Part shown: one piece after another, positions 36,301 through 44,109 of the stretch
Position numbering within the stretch: the stretch's first letter is position 1
Layout of the letters: the number at the start of each line of letters is the position of its first letter
Assembly (NCBI GenBank): GCA_009928665.1
Contig: SACF01000009.1
Span: 1 to 64,000 of the forward strand
Source: Alphaproteobacteria bacterium
GTDB taxonomy: Bacteria > Bacteroidota > Bacteroidia > Bacteroidales > FEN-979
Direction of reading: 5' to 3'
Length of the DNA: 64,000 bases
The notes under the pieces: generated by a model
Told to the model about the DNA's origin: nothing
Databases searched by the model: none
Seen by the model: the letters and a program-made list of their open reading frames with translations, nothing else
Position numbers and translations under genes: made by a program

Positions 36301-37010
36301 GCTTCGAGGGTTTGCCCCGACAGGGTCCGGCCTGAGTTGTCGGAAAGGGTTACTGAAGCAATAACCGGTATCTTGCTGTGTTTTTTTCCAAAAGTATGGC
36401 TACGGGAGTCGATCTCATCGAAAGCGGCAATCAGAGCTGCTTTGGCATTAAGGGTGTCGAAGATGGTCTCGACCATGATAAGATCCACCCCGCCATCGAG
36501 TAATCCCCGGACCTGTTCCCGGTAGGCATCGTATAGCTGGTCGAAAGTCACAGCCCTGAATGCCGGATTCTGAACATCTGGCGACAAGGATGCGGTCTTA
36601 TTGGTCGGGCCAACAGAGCCGGCAACCCACCTGGGCTTATCGTCTGGGTATTCTGTGAAAAGCTCCACCGCTTTGCGGGCCAGCTTCGCCGCGGCAAAAT
36701 TCATCTCATACACCAGATCTTCCAAATGATAATCACTTTGAGAGATCCGGTTGGCATTAAAGGAATCGGTTTCAATTATATCCGCGCCGGCATCCAGATA
36801 TGCTTCATGAATAGACTGAATGAGATCGGGTTGGGTCAGAACCAACAGATCATTATTGCCCGAGAGGCTATAGGGAAAGTCTTTAAACCGTTCGCCCCGA
36901 TACTGGGATTCGCCGGGCTTGTGATGCTGGATCATGGTTCCCATAGCTCCATCCAGCACTAAAATTCTGTAATTGACCTCCTTGTATAAATCGGGCGTCA
37001 TGAAAGTCAC
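33303..37010 (-). CDS. metH: Cobalamin-dependent methionine synthase
   Basis: 1235 residues, all four modules present. The homocysteine-binding domain has zinc ligands in GLNCSLG and GGCCGTTP (about 1-330). The methyl-THF/pterin-binding domain is next (about 355-620; NIGERTNVSGS), then the B12-binding cap and Rossmann domains with the cobalt-ligand motif DVHDIGKN (His767). The AdoMet-activation domain is at the C-terminus (about 910-1220; GIRPAPGYPACPEH, GIRPAPGYPA). It transfers methyl from methyl-THF to homocysteine. It starts 2 bp after the phosphopantetheinyl transferase stop and overlaps metF. I see no cobalamin riboswitch; the upstream sequence is coding. Confidence 0.97.
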   Translation of the reverse strand: MTFMTPDLYKEVNYRILVLDGAMGTMIQHHKPGESQYRGERFKDFPYSLSGNNDLLVLTQPDLIQSIHEAYLDAGADIIETDSFNANRISQSDYHLEDLVYEMNFAAAKLARKAVELFTEYPDDKPRWVAGSVGPTNKTASLSPDVQNPAFRAVTFDQLYDAYREQVRGLLDGGVDLIMVETIFDTLNAKAALIAAFDEIDSRSHTFGKKHSKIPVIASVTLSDNSGRTLSGQTLEAFLNAVSHFELFAVGLNCSLGAEELRPHLEELSEKAPFPVIAYPNAGLPNQFGQYTQSPDEMARHVKDFLENGYLNMVGGCCGTTPDHIRKFVELSDHAKPREVPRKKHELRLSGLEPLTIFNGSNFINIGERTNVSGSRKFARLIKEEQYEEALSVARQQVENGAQILDISMDEAMLDGEKAMTGFLNMVASDPEVARVPIMIDSSRFNVIQAGLKCIQGKPVVNSISLKEGEEQFLEHAAILRRFGAAAVIMAFDEEGQATTFERRIAIAKRAYDLLLRRIHFPPEDIIFDPNILTVATGIENHNNYAADYLRAVSWIKSNLPFTQTSGGISNLSFSFRGNDALREAIHSAFLFHAVKAGLDMGIVNAGALPVYDEIPSGLLRLIEDVILNRRKDATGRLVAFTDQIKETYKKEDPGTGWRSFQPAERLTYAMVHGIPEFIDSDIDESLTHFESALQVIEGPLMEGMNQVGNLFGNGKMFLPQVVRSARVMKKAVARLAPLLESERASQKNHISRKGRVILATVKGDVHDIGKNIVGVVLACNNYEVIDLGVMVPAARILEAAIQNKADIIGLSGLITPSLEEMVHVAKEMDRNHLNIPLLIGGATTSEIHTAVKIDTYYPHAVVHVKDASRAAGIIANLLGKGNGESFQEQLKARYYELRNAHEKKEDPGYISICEARKNRFKTDWKNRRICKPQWIGNKIFPDYPLEEINGYIDWTFFFHAWKLNGKYPTILTDPVKGREAKKLLADAKQMIGDIISKKMLFARGVIGLYPCNSTGDDIEVYQDTDRSRVIATFRFLRSQQHKEPGDPNLCLADFVAPKDSGVTDYMGFFAVTAGLGVEEWVEYYEQELDDYHAIMIKILADRLAEAFAELIHQRVRTEFWGYVKEENFDIPALIREEYVGIRPAPGYPACPEHSEKITLFDLLDVSNQAGIKLTENFAMYPGASVSGYYFSYPGSRYFNVGRIGKDQITDYARRKGIAIERAESLLSNNLNYRI

Positions 37011-37012
37011 TG

Positions 37013-37651
37013 TTAATAAGCCAAAACCAGCATCCAGCCATCAAAGATCCGGTAATGAAGCGTATGATGCGTGATAATTCCTTCGTGCGAAAGGGTGGCC
37101 TGGCATGTCTGATCCGGATTGCAAAGATAATCAAATGAATGAATGAAGATATCTGTCCGGAAGTCGATGGCCGGTGATCCGAAAATTTTAAAGAGGGCCT
37201 CTTTACCACTCCAGTAAATATGAAGTTTTTCAAGTTGAAAGGGTTCCGAAACCGCAATGAGTTCATCTTCCCGGAGAAACCGTTCTTTTACCTTTAAAAT
37301 CCGGGATCGGATTTGCTCCACGTCAATGCCGACCCGGTAGCGTTTGGAGCAGGCGGCAGCAGCCCAGACTCCGGAGTGTGACAGGGAAATATTGCAACAG
37401 TCTGATGGCAGATAGGGTTTCCCGTTTGCATCGTAACAGATCCGGAGATCATTTTGGCCGGTCATAGTTTTGATCAGGAGTCTGGTACCCAGCCATTGTT
37501 TTTGCCTTCCGGGATGTTTAAAAGATTGAATTACAGCATAGTCTTCTGGTGAGGGTGACAGTAGTTCCAGAAGGGTCTGGTAAGTTTCCGTGATGTGCCA
37601 CAGACCCACTTCAATACCGTCACAGAATTTTTTTTCCTGAATTAAAGGCAT
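37013..37651 (-). CDS. 4'-phosphopantetheinyl transferase (Sfp-type)
   Basis: 212 residues from ATG 37651 (MPLIQEKK). The longer frame to 37687 would start inside the promoter element at 37685-37692. Signature motifs are VGIDVEQIR (magnesium-binding Asp/Glu) and the WSGKEALFKIFG block (about 165-176). It converts apo- to holo-carrier proteins using CoA. It leads the operon with metH and metF, an association whose functional logic is not obvious. Confidence 0.9.
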   Translation of the reverse strand: MPLIQEKKFCDGIEVGLWHITETYQTLLELLSPSPEDYAVIQSFKHPGRQKQWLGTRLLIKTMTGQNDLRICYDANGKPYLPSDCCNISLSHSGVWAAAACSKRYRVGIDVEQIRSRILKVKERFLREDELIAVSEPFQLEKLHIYWSGKEALFKIFGSPAIDFRTDIFIHSFDYLCNPDQTCQATLSHEGIITHHTLHYRIFDGWMLVLAY

Positions 37652-37684
37652 GAAAAAGAAGCGATTTCTTTTATACAGGGGCCA

Positions 37685-37692
37685 CAAAGTTA
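37685..37692 (-). promoter_or_regulatory. Bacteroidota -7 element TAACTTTG for ppt-metH-metF
   Basis: The minus strand reads TAACTTTG, 34 bases upstream of the 37651 start. It supports that start over the one at 37687. Confidence 0.6.
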
Positions 37693-37725
37693 GTATATAT
37701 CAACGTCAGGTATCAGGAATTTATC

Positions 37726-37733
37726 TATTTTTG
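37726..37733 (+). promoter_or_regulatory. Bacteroidota -7 element TATTTTTG for ahcY
   Basis: TATTTTTGCA lies 25 bases upstream of the ahcY ATG and is divergent from the metH-operon element 34 bases away. Confidence 0.6.
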
Positions 37734-37758
37734 CAGGCTGATTTTAAAACATATCATT

Positions 37759-39180
37759 ATGGGAACAGCAGTGTTGTCGAAAGAACTGACTTATAAAGTT
37801 GCAGATATTAAGCTTGCCGACTGGGGACGGAAAGAAATTGAGATGGCCGAGAAAGAGATGCCCGGATTGATGGCCATCAGAAAAAAGTACAGCCAGGAAA
37901 AACCTTTGAAAGGGGCGCGGATCAGCGGATCGTTGCACATGACCATACAGACTGCCGTGCTTATTGAGACCCTGGTTGAGCTTGGGGCCGATGTAAGATG
38001 GGCAAGTTGCAATATATTTTCTACTCAGGATCACGCAGCTGCAGCCATTGCAGTTAAAGGAATCCCTGTCTTTGCATGGAAAGGGGAGACACTCGATGAA
38101 TATTGGTGGTGTACCGGTATGGCACTGAGTTTCCCGGGCGGACAGGGCCCAACCCTGGTTGTCGATGACGGTGGGGATGCCACCATGATGATCCATAAAG
38201 GCTATGAGGCGGAAAACAACCCCGGATTGTTGAATACCGTTGCAGGTAATGACGATGAAGATGCATTTTGCCATCAACTACAGCAAATCTATGTTGAGGA
38301 TAAGACAAGGTGGCACCGGACAGTTGCTTCCTGGAAAGGTGTATCCGAAGAGACTACCACAGGGGTTCATCGCCTCTATCAGATGAAGGAAAAGGGATCG
38401 TTGTTGGTACCGGCGATTAACGTCAATGATTCGGTAACAAAATCCAAATTTGATAATCTTTACGGTTGCCGCGAGTCACTGGCCGATGGTATTAAGCGGG
38501 CTACAGATGTGATGATTGCAGGGAAAGTGGTTGTAGTTCTGGGATATGGCGATGTGGGGAAGGGATGTGCGAAATCGATGAAATCTTACGGAGCACGTGT
38601 TATTGTGACAGAGATCGATCCGATATGCGCACTGCAGGCTGCCATGGAGGGATTCGAAGTGAGCACCTTGGAGGATGCCCTGCAGGAGGGAAATATTTTT
38701 GTCACAACAACCGGGAATAAAGATGTCATTACGGCTGTGCATCTTTCCAAAATGAGAGATGAAGCCATTGTATGTAACATTGGTCATTTTGACAACGAGA
38801 TACAGGTCAGCCAGTTAAATCAATGGCCCGGAATCAGAAAAATCAATATCAAACCCCAGGTCGATAAATATGTCTATCCGGATGGTAAGATAATTTACCT
38901 TCTTGCCGAGGGGAGACTGGTAAACCTGGGATGCGCCACAGGCCACCCCTCTTTTGTCATGTCGAATTCATTTACCAATCAAACCCTCGCCCAGCTCGAA
39001 CTTTGGAAAAATAATTATGCCATAGATGTTTACCGTTTGCCCAAAAGACTCGATGAAGAGGTTGCACGGTTGCATCTGGAGCAGTTGGGAGTCAAATTAA
39101 CGAAACTTACTCCCGAACAGGCCGATTATTTAGGCGTTCCGGCTGAAGGACCTTACAAACCGGAACATTACAGATACTAA
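37759..39180 (+). CDS. ahcY: S-adenosylhomocysteine hydrolase
   Basis: 473 residues, the long form. It splits S-adenosylhomocysteine to adenosine and homocysteine, with bound NAD. Landmarks are KIADWGRKE-like [14 protein letters not shown] at the N-terminus, [25 protein letters not shown] ([20 protein letters not shown]), DDGGDATMM, the NAD-binding [10 protein letters not shown] (about 263), [10 protein letters not shown] and the C-terminal KPEHYRY. It is divergent from ppt-metH-metF, and its homocysteine product is the MetH substrate, so the locus covers the methyl cycle apart from MetK. Confidence 0.97.
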   Translation: MGTAVLSKELTYKVADIKLADWGRKEIEMAEKEMPGLMAIRKKYSQEKPLKGARISGSLHMTIQTAVLIETLVELGADVRWASCNIFSTQDHAAAAIAVKGIPVFAWKGETLDEYWWCTGMALSFPGGQGPTLVVDDGGDATMMIHKGYEAENNPGLLNTVAGNDDEDAFCHQLQQIYVEDKTRWHRTVASWKGVSEETTTGVHRLYQMKEKGSLLVPAINVNDSVTKSKFDNLYGCRESLADGIKRATDVMIAGKVVVVLGYGDVGKGCAKSMKSYGARVIVTEIDPICALQAAMEGFEVSTLEDALQEGNIFVTTTGNKDVITAVHLSKMRDEAIVCNIGHFDNEIQVSQLNQWPGIRKINIKPQVDKYVYPDGKIIYLLAEGRLVNLGCATGHPSFVMSNSFTNQTLAQLELWKNNYAIDVYRLPKRLDEEVARLHLEQLGVKLTKLTPEQADYLGVPAEGPYKPEHYRY

Positions 39181-39186
39181 GTTGGG

Positions 39187-39331
39187 CAATTGACAATGGA
39201 CAATGGATAATTGACAATGAACAATTGAAAATGGAAAATTGAAAATGGAAAGTCCTTCAATTTTTTAATTCACACAATCACTCATTCGCTCAATCACTCA
39301 TTCGCTCATTCGTTCTTTCACTCAATAAAAT
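39187..39331. repeat. Degenerate simple repeats after ahcY
   Basis: The first half is a degenerate repeat of (A)ATTGACAATG / AATTGAAAATGG units (39187-39250). The second half repeats TCACTCATTCGCTCA-like units (39283-39323). Such low-complexity tracts are frequent in Bacteroidota intergenic DNA. There is no CRISPR-like spacer regularity. Confidence 0.7.
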
Positions 39332-39354
39332 TTACCTACGCACATTCCCCGTTA

Positions 39355-39792
39355 CTAATTGGAAATGTAAAGCATAGTGCCATCGTACATAGTGGTGTAC
39401 TGTTTTAACGGGTAGTGCGATGGTCCCTCGTAGGGAGTCCCGTCGGTCATAATGAATTTCGAATTACATACCGGGCAATAACAGGTAATACCGGAAGCTT
39501 CGACCCGGACCTGAGCTCCGCTGGTAGTTGGATCGTATGGGCAGGCTCGTTCGAATGCAACAAACTCATTGACAGATTTTCTGAAGATCAGAATTCCGTT
39601 ATATCCACCGTTCACTGTTTCCCAACCATTTACGGTATTCAGATGGATATACTTGGTTCCGTTGGGATCGAGTGCAATGCTGACATACACATAAGGTATC
39701 TCAGGTGCTTCTTCCTCTTTCTTACAGGAAGACGGGATCAGCAATAACTGGAACAACATGCTGATCGTCAGCAGTCGGATCACACTTTTCAT
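39355..39792 (-). CDS. Rieske-like lipoprotein lacking canonical iron-sulfur ligands
   Basis: 145 residues. The lipobox is LIPSSC (Cys about 23), followed by an acidic linker. A beta domain resembles Rieske folds: FERACPYDP, then about 20 residues later CYCPVCNSKF and a DGTPYEGPSHYPLKQY ending (GTPYEGPSHYPL). A true Rieske [2Fe-2S] site needs CxH and CxxH; both His are absent here. The Cys pattern (CP, CYCPVC) could bind another metal or form disulfides. Similar lipoproteins without ligands occur in Bacteroidota. Function unknown. Confidence 0.7.
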   Translation of the reverse strand: MKSVIRLLTISMLFQLLLIPSSCKKEEEAPEIPYVYVSIALDPNGTKYIHLNTVNGWETVNGGYNGILIFRKSVNEFVAFERACPYDPTTSGAQVRVEASGITCYCPVCNSKFIMTDGTPYEGPSHYPLKQYTTMYDGTMLYISN

Positions 39793-39881
39793 GTTCAGGT
39801 CAACGGTGCAACAAATATCCGATTTTTAACGTTACTTTGTATAAGAATATTATCGTACCCGTTATAAAACAGGTTCACAAT

Positions 39882-40145
39882 ATGCGATTGACAACCCGCC
39901 GGTGGGCTTTGACCCTGACGATTCTTTTTTTTGTTACTCCGTTACTGTTTTCCGGTTTACCTCCCCAGGAGTCAAAAGTAAATCAGCGAAGGATCGAGAA
40001 GGAACGCGAAAAGAAAAAAAAGGAGGCCGTGAAGAAATATGAACAGGCGGTAAAAAGACACCAAAAAATGCAGTCAAAAGATACCAAATCCCGGATGAAA
40101 CAGACCCGGAAAGAGTCCAGAAAGAATACTCCCCTGAAACCTTAA
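39882..40145 (+). CDS. Small exported basic coiled-coil protein, function unknown
   Basis: 87 residues from ATG 39882 (MRLTTRRWAL); the frame stays open upstream to 39837, but a signal peptide starts at this Met. The signal/membrane segment is about 8-27, then a highly charged Lys/Glu/Arg-rich helical tail (KVNQRRIEKEREKKKKEAV). No domain is recognised. Small proteins of this type are common in Bacteroidota and of unknown role. Confidence 0.55.
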   Translation: MRLTTRRWALTLTILFFVTPLLFSGLPPQESKVNQRRIEKEREKKKKEAVKKYEQAVKRHQKMQSKDTKSRMKQTRKESRKNTPLKP

Positions 40146-40330
40146 AAACAAGGTGGTTTAGCCTTATTTTAAGGCACTTTACCGATTATTTATTTCATTT
40201 TGTATAAAAGACTTCAGGCTAATTTAGAATGGTTATATATTTGAATAGCCAACTAAAAATTTTGAATTATATTTTAAATAATTATTACTTTTACCGCCTT
40301 TTCTAAGCGCAATAATAATCTAACATAAAA

Positions 40331-43300
40331 TTGTATGGTATGTTAAGAAATTTACTACTTACTATTGGATTAGTACTGGCAACAAGCTTGTTGGTATTCT
40401 CACAATCCGGATCTGGTACTCTTAAGGGAAAGATCATTGACAAGCAGACAAAAGAGCCAATTTCCTTTGCCAATGTTGTCGCTGAGGTTGGGGGTGTTCA
40501 GGTTGGCGGATCCACATCCGATTTTGACGGTAATTTTCAGATCAAACCAATCCCTGCGGGGAAGGTCGACCTGAAAGCAAGTTTTGTGGGTTACAAACCG
40601 TTTATGATCCGCGGGATTATCATTTTCTCCGAAAAGATAACCTTCCAGGACGTTGAGCTCGAGGCATCCACCACCAATCTGCAGGAGATTGAAGTAGTCG
40701 ATTACAAAGTGCCTTTGATCTCGAAGGACCAGACTACTTCGGGGGGAACCGTAACCTCGGAGGAAATTTCGAAAATGGCCAATAAATCTGCCACCGCAGT
40801 AGCCACAACGGTCGGAGGGGTTACCACCGATGCCAACGGGAATATCACAAGTATGCGCGGTCAAAGATCATCGGGTACCGTTTATTACATCGACGGTATG
40901 CGTGTTACCGGGAACAATGCCCTGCCTCAAAGCGCTATTGAGCAGGTTGAAGTGATCCTGGGTGGTACACCGGCAGCTTATGGTGATGCCACGGGTGGTA
41001 TTATTAATGTTACTACCAAGGGGCCTTCAAAGGATTTCTCCGGCGGAATCGACCTCCAGACTTCCCAGTATCTGGATGCCTTCGGATACAACCGTATTGG
41101 TCTGAACTTTACCGGTCCCGTTGTTTCTAAAAAAGATACTGTAAGGGGAACCAAGACTCCGATCATGGGATTTTTCATTGCCGGCGACTTCATTTATCAG
41201 AAAGACGGCGCTCCGGCAGCCTTTGCCAATTATAAAGTCACCGACGATATTCAGGATTACCTGAGCCTGACTCCGCTCCGGTTGTATGGCCAGAATAATT
41301 CGGTGTTCTACAACTCCGAATTCATCACCTTTAATCAGATGGAGCGGACTAAAACAACCCTGAATTCAGCCGGAACTAATATTAATGTATCTGGTAAACT
41401 CGATTTCCGGGTTTCTCCGACCATCAACGTGTCGGTGGGAGGAACTTTTGCATGGTATGATTCACGGAATTTCAGTTTCGCAAGTTCCCTGATGAACTGG
41501 CAGAACAATTCACATTCAAATGGTTATACCTGGCGTGTTAACGGAAGGTTCACACAGAGGTTCCCGACATCTGCCGAAAGTAAGAGTTTCGTAAAAAATA
41601 TTTACTACTCCATCGGGGCCGACTTCACCCGTTCATTTGCTAAAACCGAAGATGCCGAACATCAGAAAAACTATTTCCAATATGGTTATATCGGCAGTTT
41701 TGCCACCCAGACTACCCGCGCTTACACTCCCGAGCTTGCTTATGACTCTGTTATACAGAAATGGGCCCACCTTCAGAATGGTACCCGCGATACGGTGGTG
41801 ATCTTTAAACCTTCAGATATCAATCCTTCATCAGCCAACTGGACTTCACAGTACTATGGCTTCTTTGATGATCCCGAAGGACATTATCAAAACCTTGATG
41901 AAATTATCTCGGGTCGCGGTCTTATCAACGGTATGGAACCGGCTGCACCTTATAACCTGTTCAACGGCGTTGGGAACCGTCCCGATTCCTATACCGAAAG
42001 CACCAGCGATCAGCTTGCTGTCAATGCCTCCTTTGCGGCCGACTTCGGCAACCATGAAATCCAGTTGGGGTTACAATATCAGCAACGAAAAAGTTCAGGC
42101 TTTGGGATAGCCGGCAGAAGTTTGTGGGGAATCATGCGCGGTCTGACAAACGCCCAGCTTAAAGACCTTGACCTAGCTAACCCCCATCCGGTTTACCGTG
42201 ACGGAGTATTCATGGATACCATTAATTATGCACGTAAGTATGTACAAACCCTGCAGCGTACCTTTGATATAAATCTCCGTAAGAAACTCGGTCTGCCTGT
42301 CGACGGGGTCGATTATATCGATATCGATTCCTATAGTTTTGCCGAGAATTCAATTAATTATTACGACGGCGACATGAACCCGCATACAGCCCATGTTACC
42401 GGCGATCTTTTTACCCTCGATATGTTCGATGCCGATGAATTATTCTTCAATGGCGACCCTATTATTAACTATTATGGTTATGATTACACCGGTAAAAAAC
42501 TCTCGAGCAACCCGAGTTTTGAGGATTTCTTCAATCAGAAAGATGCGGATGGGAATTTTACCAGGGCCATCGGATCGTATCAGCCCATTTATATGGCCGG
42601 GTATATTCAGGATAAGTTTGCATTTAAAGACTTGATTTTCAATATCGGGGTCCGGGTTGACCGTTTCGACGCCAACCAGATGATCTTAAAGGATCCTTAC
42701 CTTTTTTACGAGGCAAAAACAGTCGGAGAGGTTAAAGACATAAGCGGCCAGATTGTTTCGCACCCAACAAGCATGGGCAGCGATTATGTGGTTTATGTTG
42801 ATGACGGGAACAATCCTTCTGCCATCACCGGTTATAGAAACGGTAATGTTTGGTACAACTCCGAAGGTAGTGTGATCACTGACCCGGAATCTGTGCTTGA
42901 CAGAGGAAACGGGGTTATGCCTTACCTGGTGCCCAATCAGTCAAAAACGCTTTCTCCCAACGTTTTCAAGGATTATGAGCCTCAAACCAACTGGATGCCC
43001 CGTATTTCATTCTCCTTCCCGATCTCTGACGATGCTTTGTTCTATGCTCATTATGATATCTTAACTCAACGGCCTTCATCAGCACAGGTTCAGATTGATC
43101 CCGTTTCTTATTATTATCTTGGAGTGACCGGAGCCACTGGGACCATCAACAATCCCGCTCTGAAACCTGAAAGGACCATTGATTATGAACTGGGATTCCA
43201 GCAAAAAATCAACAATGCCTCTTCGCTGAAATTATCTGTGTTTTATCGTGAAATGCGCGATCAGATTCAGCAGTACCGCCTGACCGGCGCCTACCCCAAA

Positions 43301-44053
43301 ACATATTATTCGTATACCAATATCGACTTCGGTACCGTCAAGGGATTGACTCTTACGTATGACTTACGGCGGTCGGGAAATGCCCGTGTCCGTTTTAATT
43401 ATACCCTGCAATTTGCCGATGGTACCGGTTCAGATGCCAATGCCGCTTCGACCATTATCCGTTCCGATCAGCCCAACCTGCGTACGCTGAACCCGCTGAA
43501 CTTCGACCGCCGTCACCAGTTCAACATCAGCCTCGACTATCGCTGGGGCTCCGGTAAAGACTATAACGGACCCGTGATCAAACGCAAAAAAAGCGGAAAA
43601 TCACCTGTACAGATCCTTTCGAACTTTGGAGCCAACATTACCCTCACCGGAGGTTCGGGAACCCCGTACACAAAGACCAGCAAGATCCTGTATCAGGGAG
43701 CCATGGGCCCCATCAAGGGAAGTATCAACGGCGCCCGCCTTCCCTGGCAGTTCCTGATCAATGCCCGGGTTGACAAAGATTTCAATTTCATGCTTACCAA
43801 GAAAAAGATGGGCACATTCAATGTCTATTTTGAATTCACCAACCTGTTAAATACCATGAATGTGACGGCAGTTTATCCCTATACCGGTACTGCCAACGAC
43901 GATGGGTACCTTTCTGCTCCCGAATGGCAAAATGCCATCAGCCAGCAGGTCAATGAACAGTCCTTCAGAGATCTTTATACGATTTCGATGGACAATCCAT
44001 ACCGTTATAGCGCTCCGCGGACAATCCGTTTAGGTGTTATGTTTAATTTCTAA
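40331..44053 (+). CDS. TonB-dependent receptor with carboxypeptidase-regulatory-like domain
   Basis: 1240 residues. A signal peptide (about 1-24) precedes a CarboxypepD-regulatory-like domain (about 30-110; GTLKGKIIDKQTKEPISFANV, as GKIIDKQTKEPISFANV). The plug domain carries VYYIDGMRV and GGTPAAYGDATGGIINV, and a very long beta-barrel ends in FNF-type residues (RLGVMFNF). There is no STN domain, so it is not FecR-coupled. It heads an operon with a 1438-residue exported protein (start 57 bp after) and a PorV/PorQ-family protein. Its size (usual 800-1000) suggests large external loops. Confidence 0.9.
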   Translation: MYGMLRNLLLTIGLVLATSLLVFSQSGSGTLKGKIIDKQTKEPISFANVVAEVGGVQVGGSTSDFDGNFQIKPIPAGKVDLKASFVGYKPFMIRGIIIFSEKITFQDVELEASTTNLQEIEVVDYKVPLISKDQTTSGGTVTSEEISKMANKSATAVATTVGGVTTDANGNITSMRGQRSSGTVYYIDGMRVTGNNALPQSAIEQVEVILGGTPAAYGDATGGIINVTTKGPSKDFSGGIDLQTSQYLDAFGYNRIGLNFTGPVVSKKDTVRGTKTPIMGFFIAGDFIYQKDGAPAAFANYKVTDDIQDYLSLTPLRLYGQNNSVFYNSEFITFNQMERTKTTLNSAGTNINVSGKLDFRVSPTINVSVGGTFAWYDSRNFSFASSLMNWQNNSHSNGYTWRVNGRFTQRFPTSAESKSFVKNIYYSIGADFTRSFAKTEDAEHQKNYFQYGYIGSFATQTTRAYTPELAYDSVIQKWAHLQNGTRDTVVIFKPSDINPSSANWTSQYYGFFDDPEGHYQNLDEIISGRGLINGMEPAAPYNLFNGVGNRPDSYTESTSDQLAVNASFAADFGNHEIQLGLQYQQRKSSGFGIAGRSLWGIMRGLTNAQLKDLDLANPHPVYRDGVFMDTINYARKYVQTLQRTFDINLRKKLGLPVDGVDYIDIDSYSFAENSINYYDGDMNPHTAHVTGDLFTLDMFDADELFFNGDPIINYYGYDYTGKKLSSNPSFEDFFNQKDADGNFTRAIGSYQPIYMAGYIQDKFAFKDLIFNIGVRVDRFDANQMILKDPYLFYEAKTVGEVKDISGQIVSHPTSMGSDYVVYVDDGNNPSAITGYRNGNVWYNSEGSVITDPESVLDRGNGVMPYLVPNQSKTLSPNVFKDYEPQTNWMPRISFSFPISDDALFYAHYDILTQRPSSAQVQIDPVSYYYLGVTGATGTINNPALKPERTIDYELGFQQKINNASSLKLSVFYREMRDQIQQYRLTGAYPKTYYSYTNIDFGTVKGLTLTYDLRRSGNARVRFNYTLQFADGTGSDANAASTIIRSDQPNLRTLNPLNFDRRHQFNISLDYRWGSGKDYNGPVIKRKKSGKSPVQILSNFGANITLTGGSGTPYTKTSKILYQGAMGPIKGSINGARLPWQFLINARVDKDFNFMLTKKKMGTFNVYFEFTNLLNTMNVTAVYPYTGTANDDGYLSAPEWQNAISQQVNEQSFRDLYTISMDNPYRYSAPRTIRLGVMFNF

Positions 44054-44109
44054 TGTGTTTAACTATGTCCATAAGAAGAAATACCGGTCTATCATTAAAT
44101 AATGCAACT

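Noticed and set aside
36960..37110. Possible cobalamin or SAM riboswitch before metH
   Set aside because: The upstream sequence is the 3' end of the phosphopantetheinyl transferase gene, with only 2 bp between genes. No conserved riboswitch core was seen.
39187..39331. Repeated units resembling a CRISPR array
   Set aside because: Units are 8-15 bases, degenerate and contiguous, with no constant-length spacers and no cas genes.
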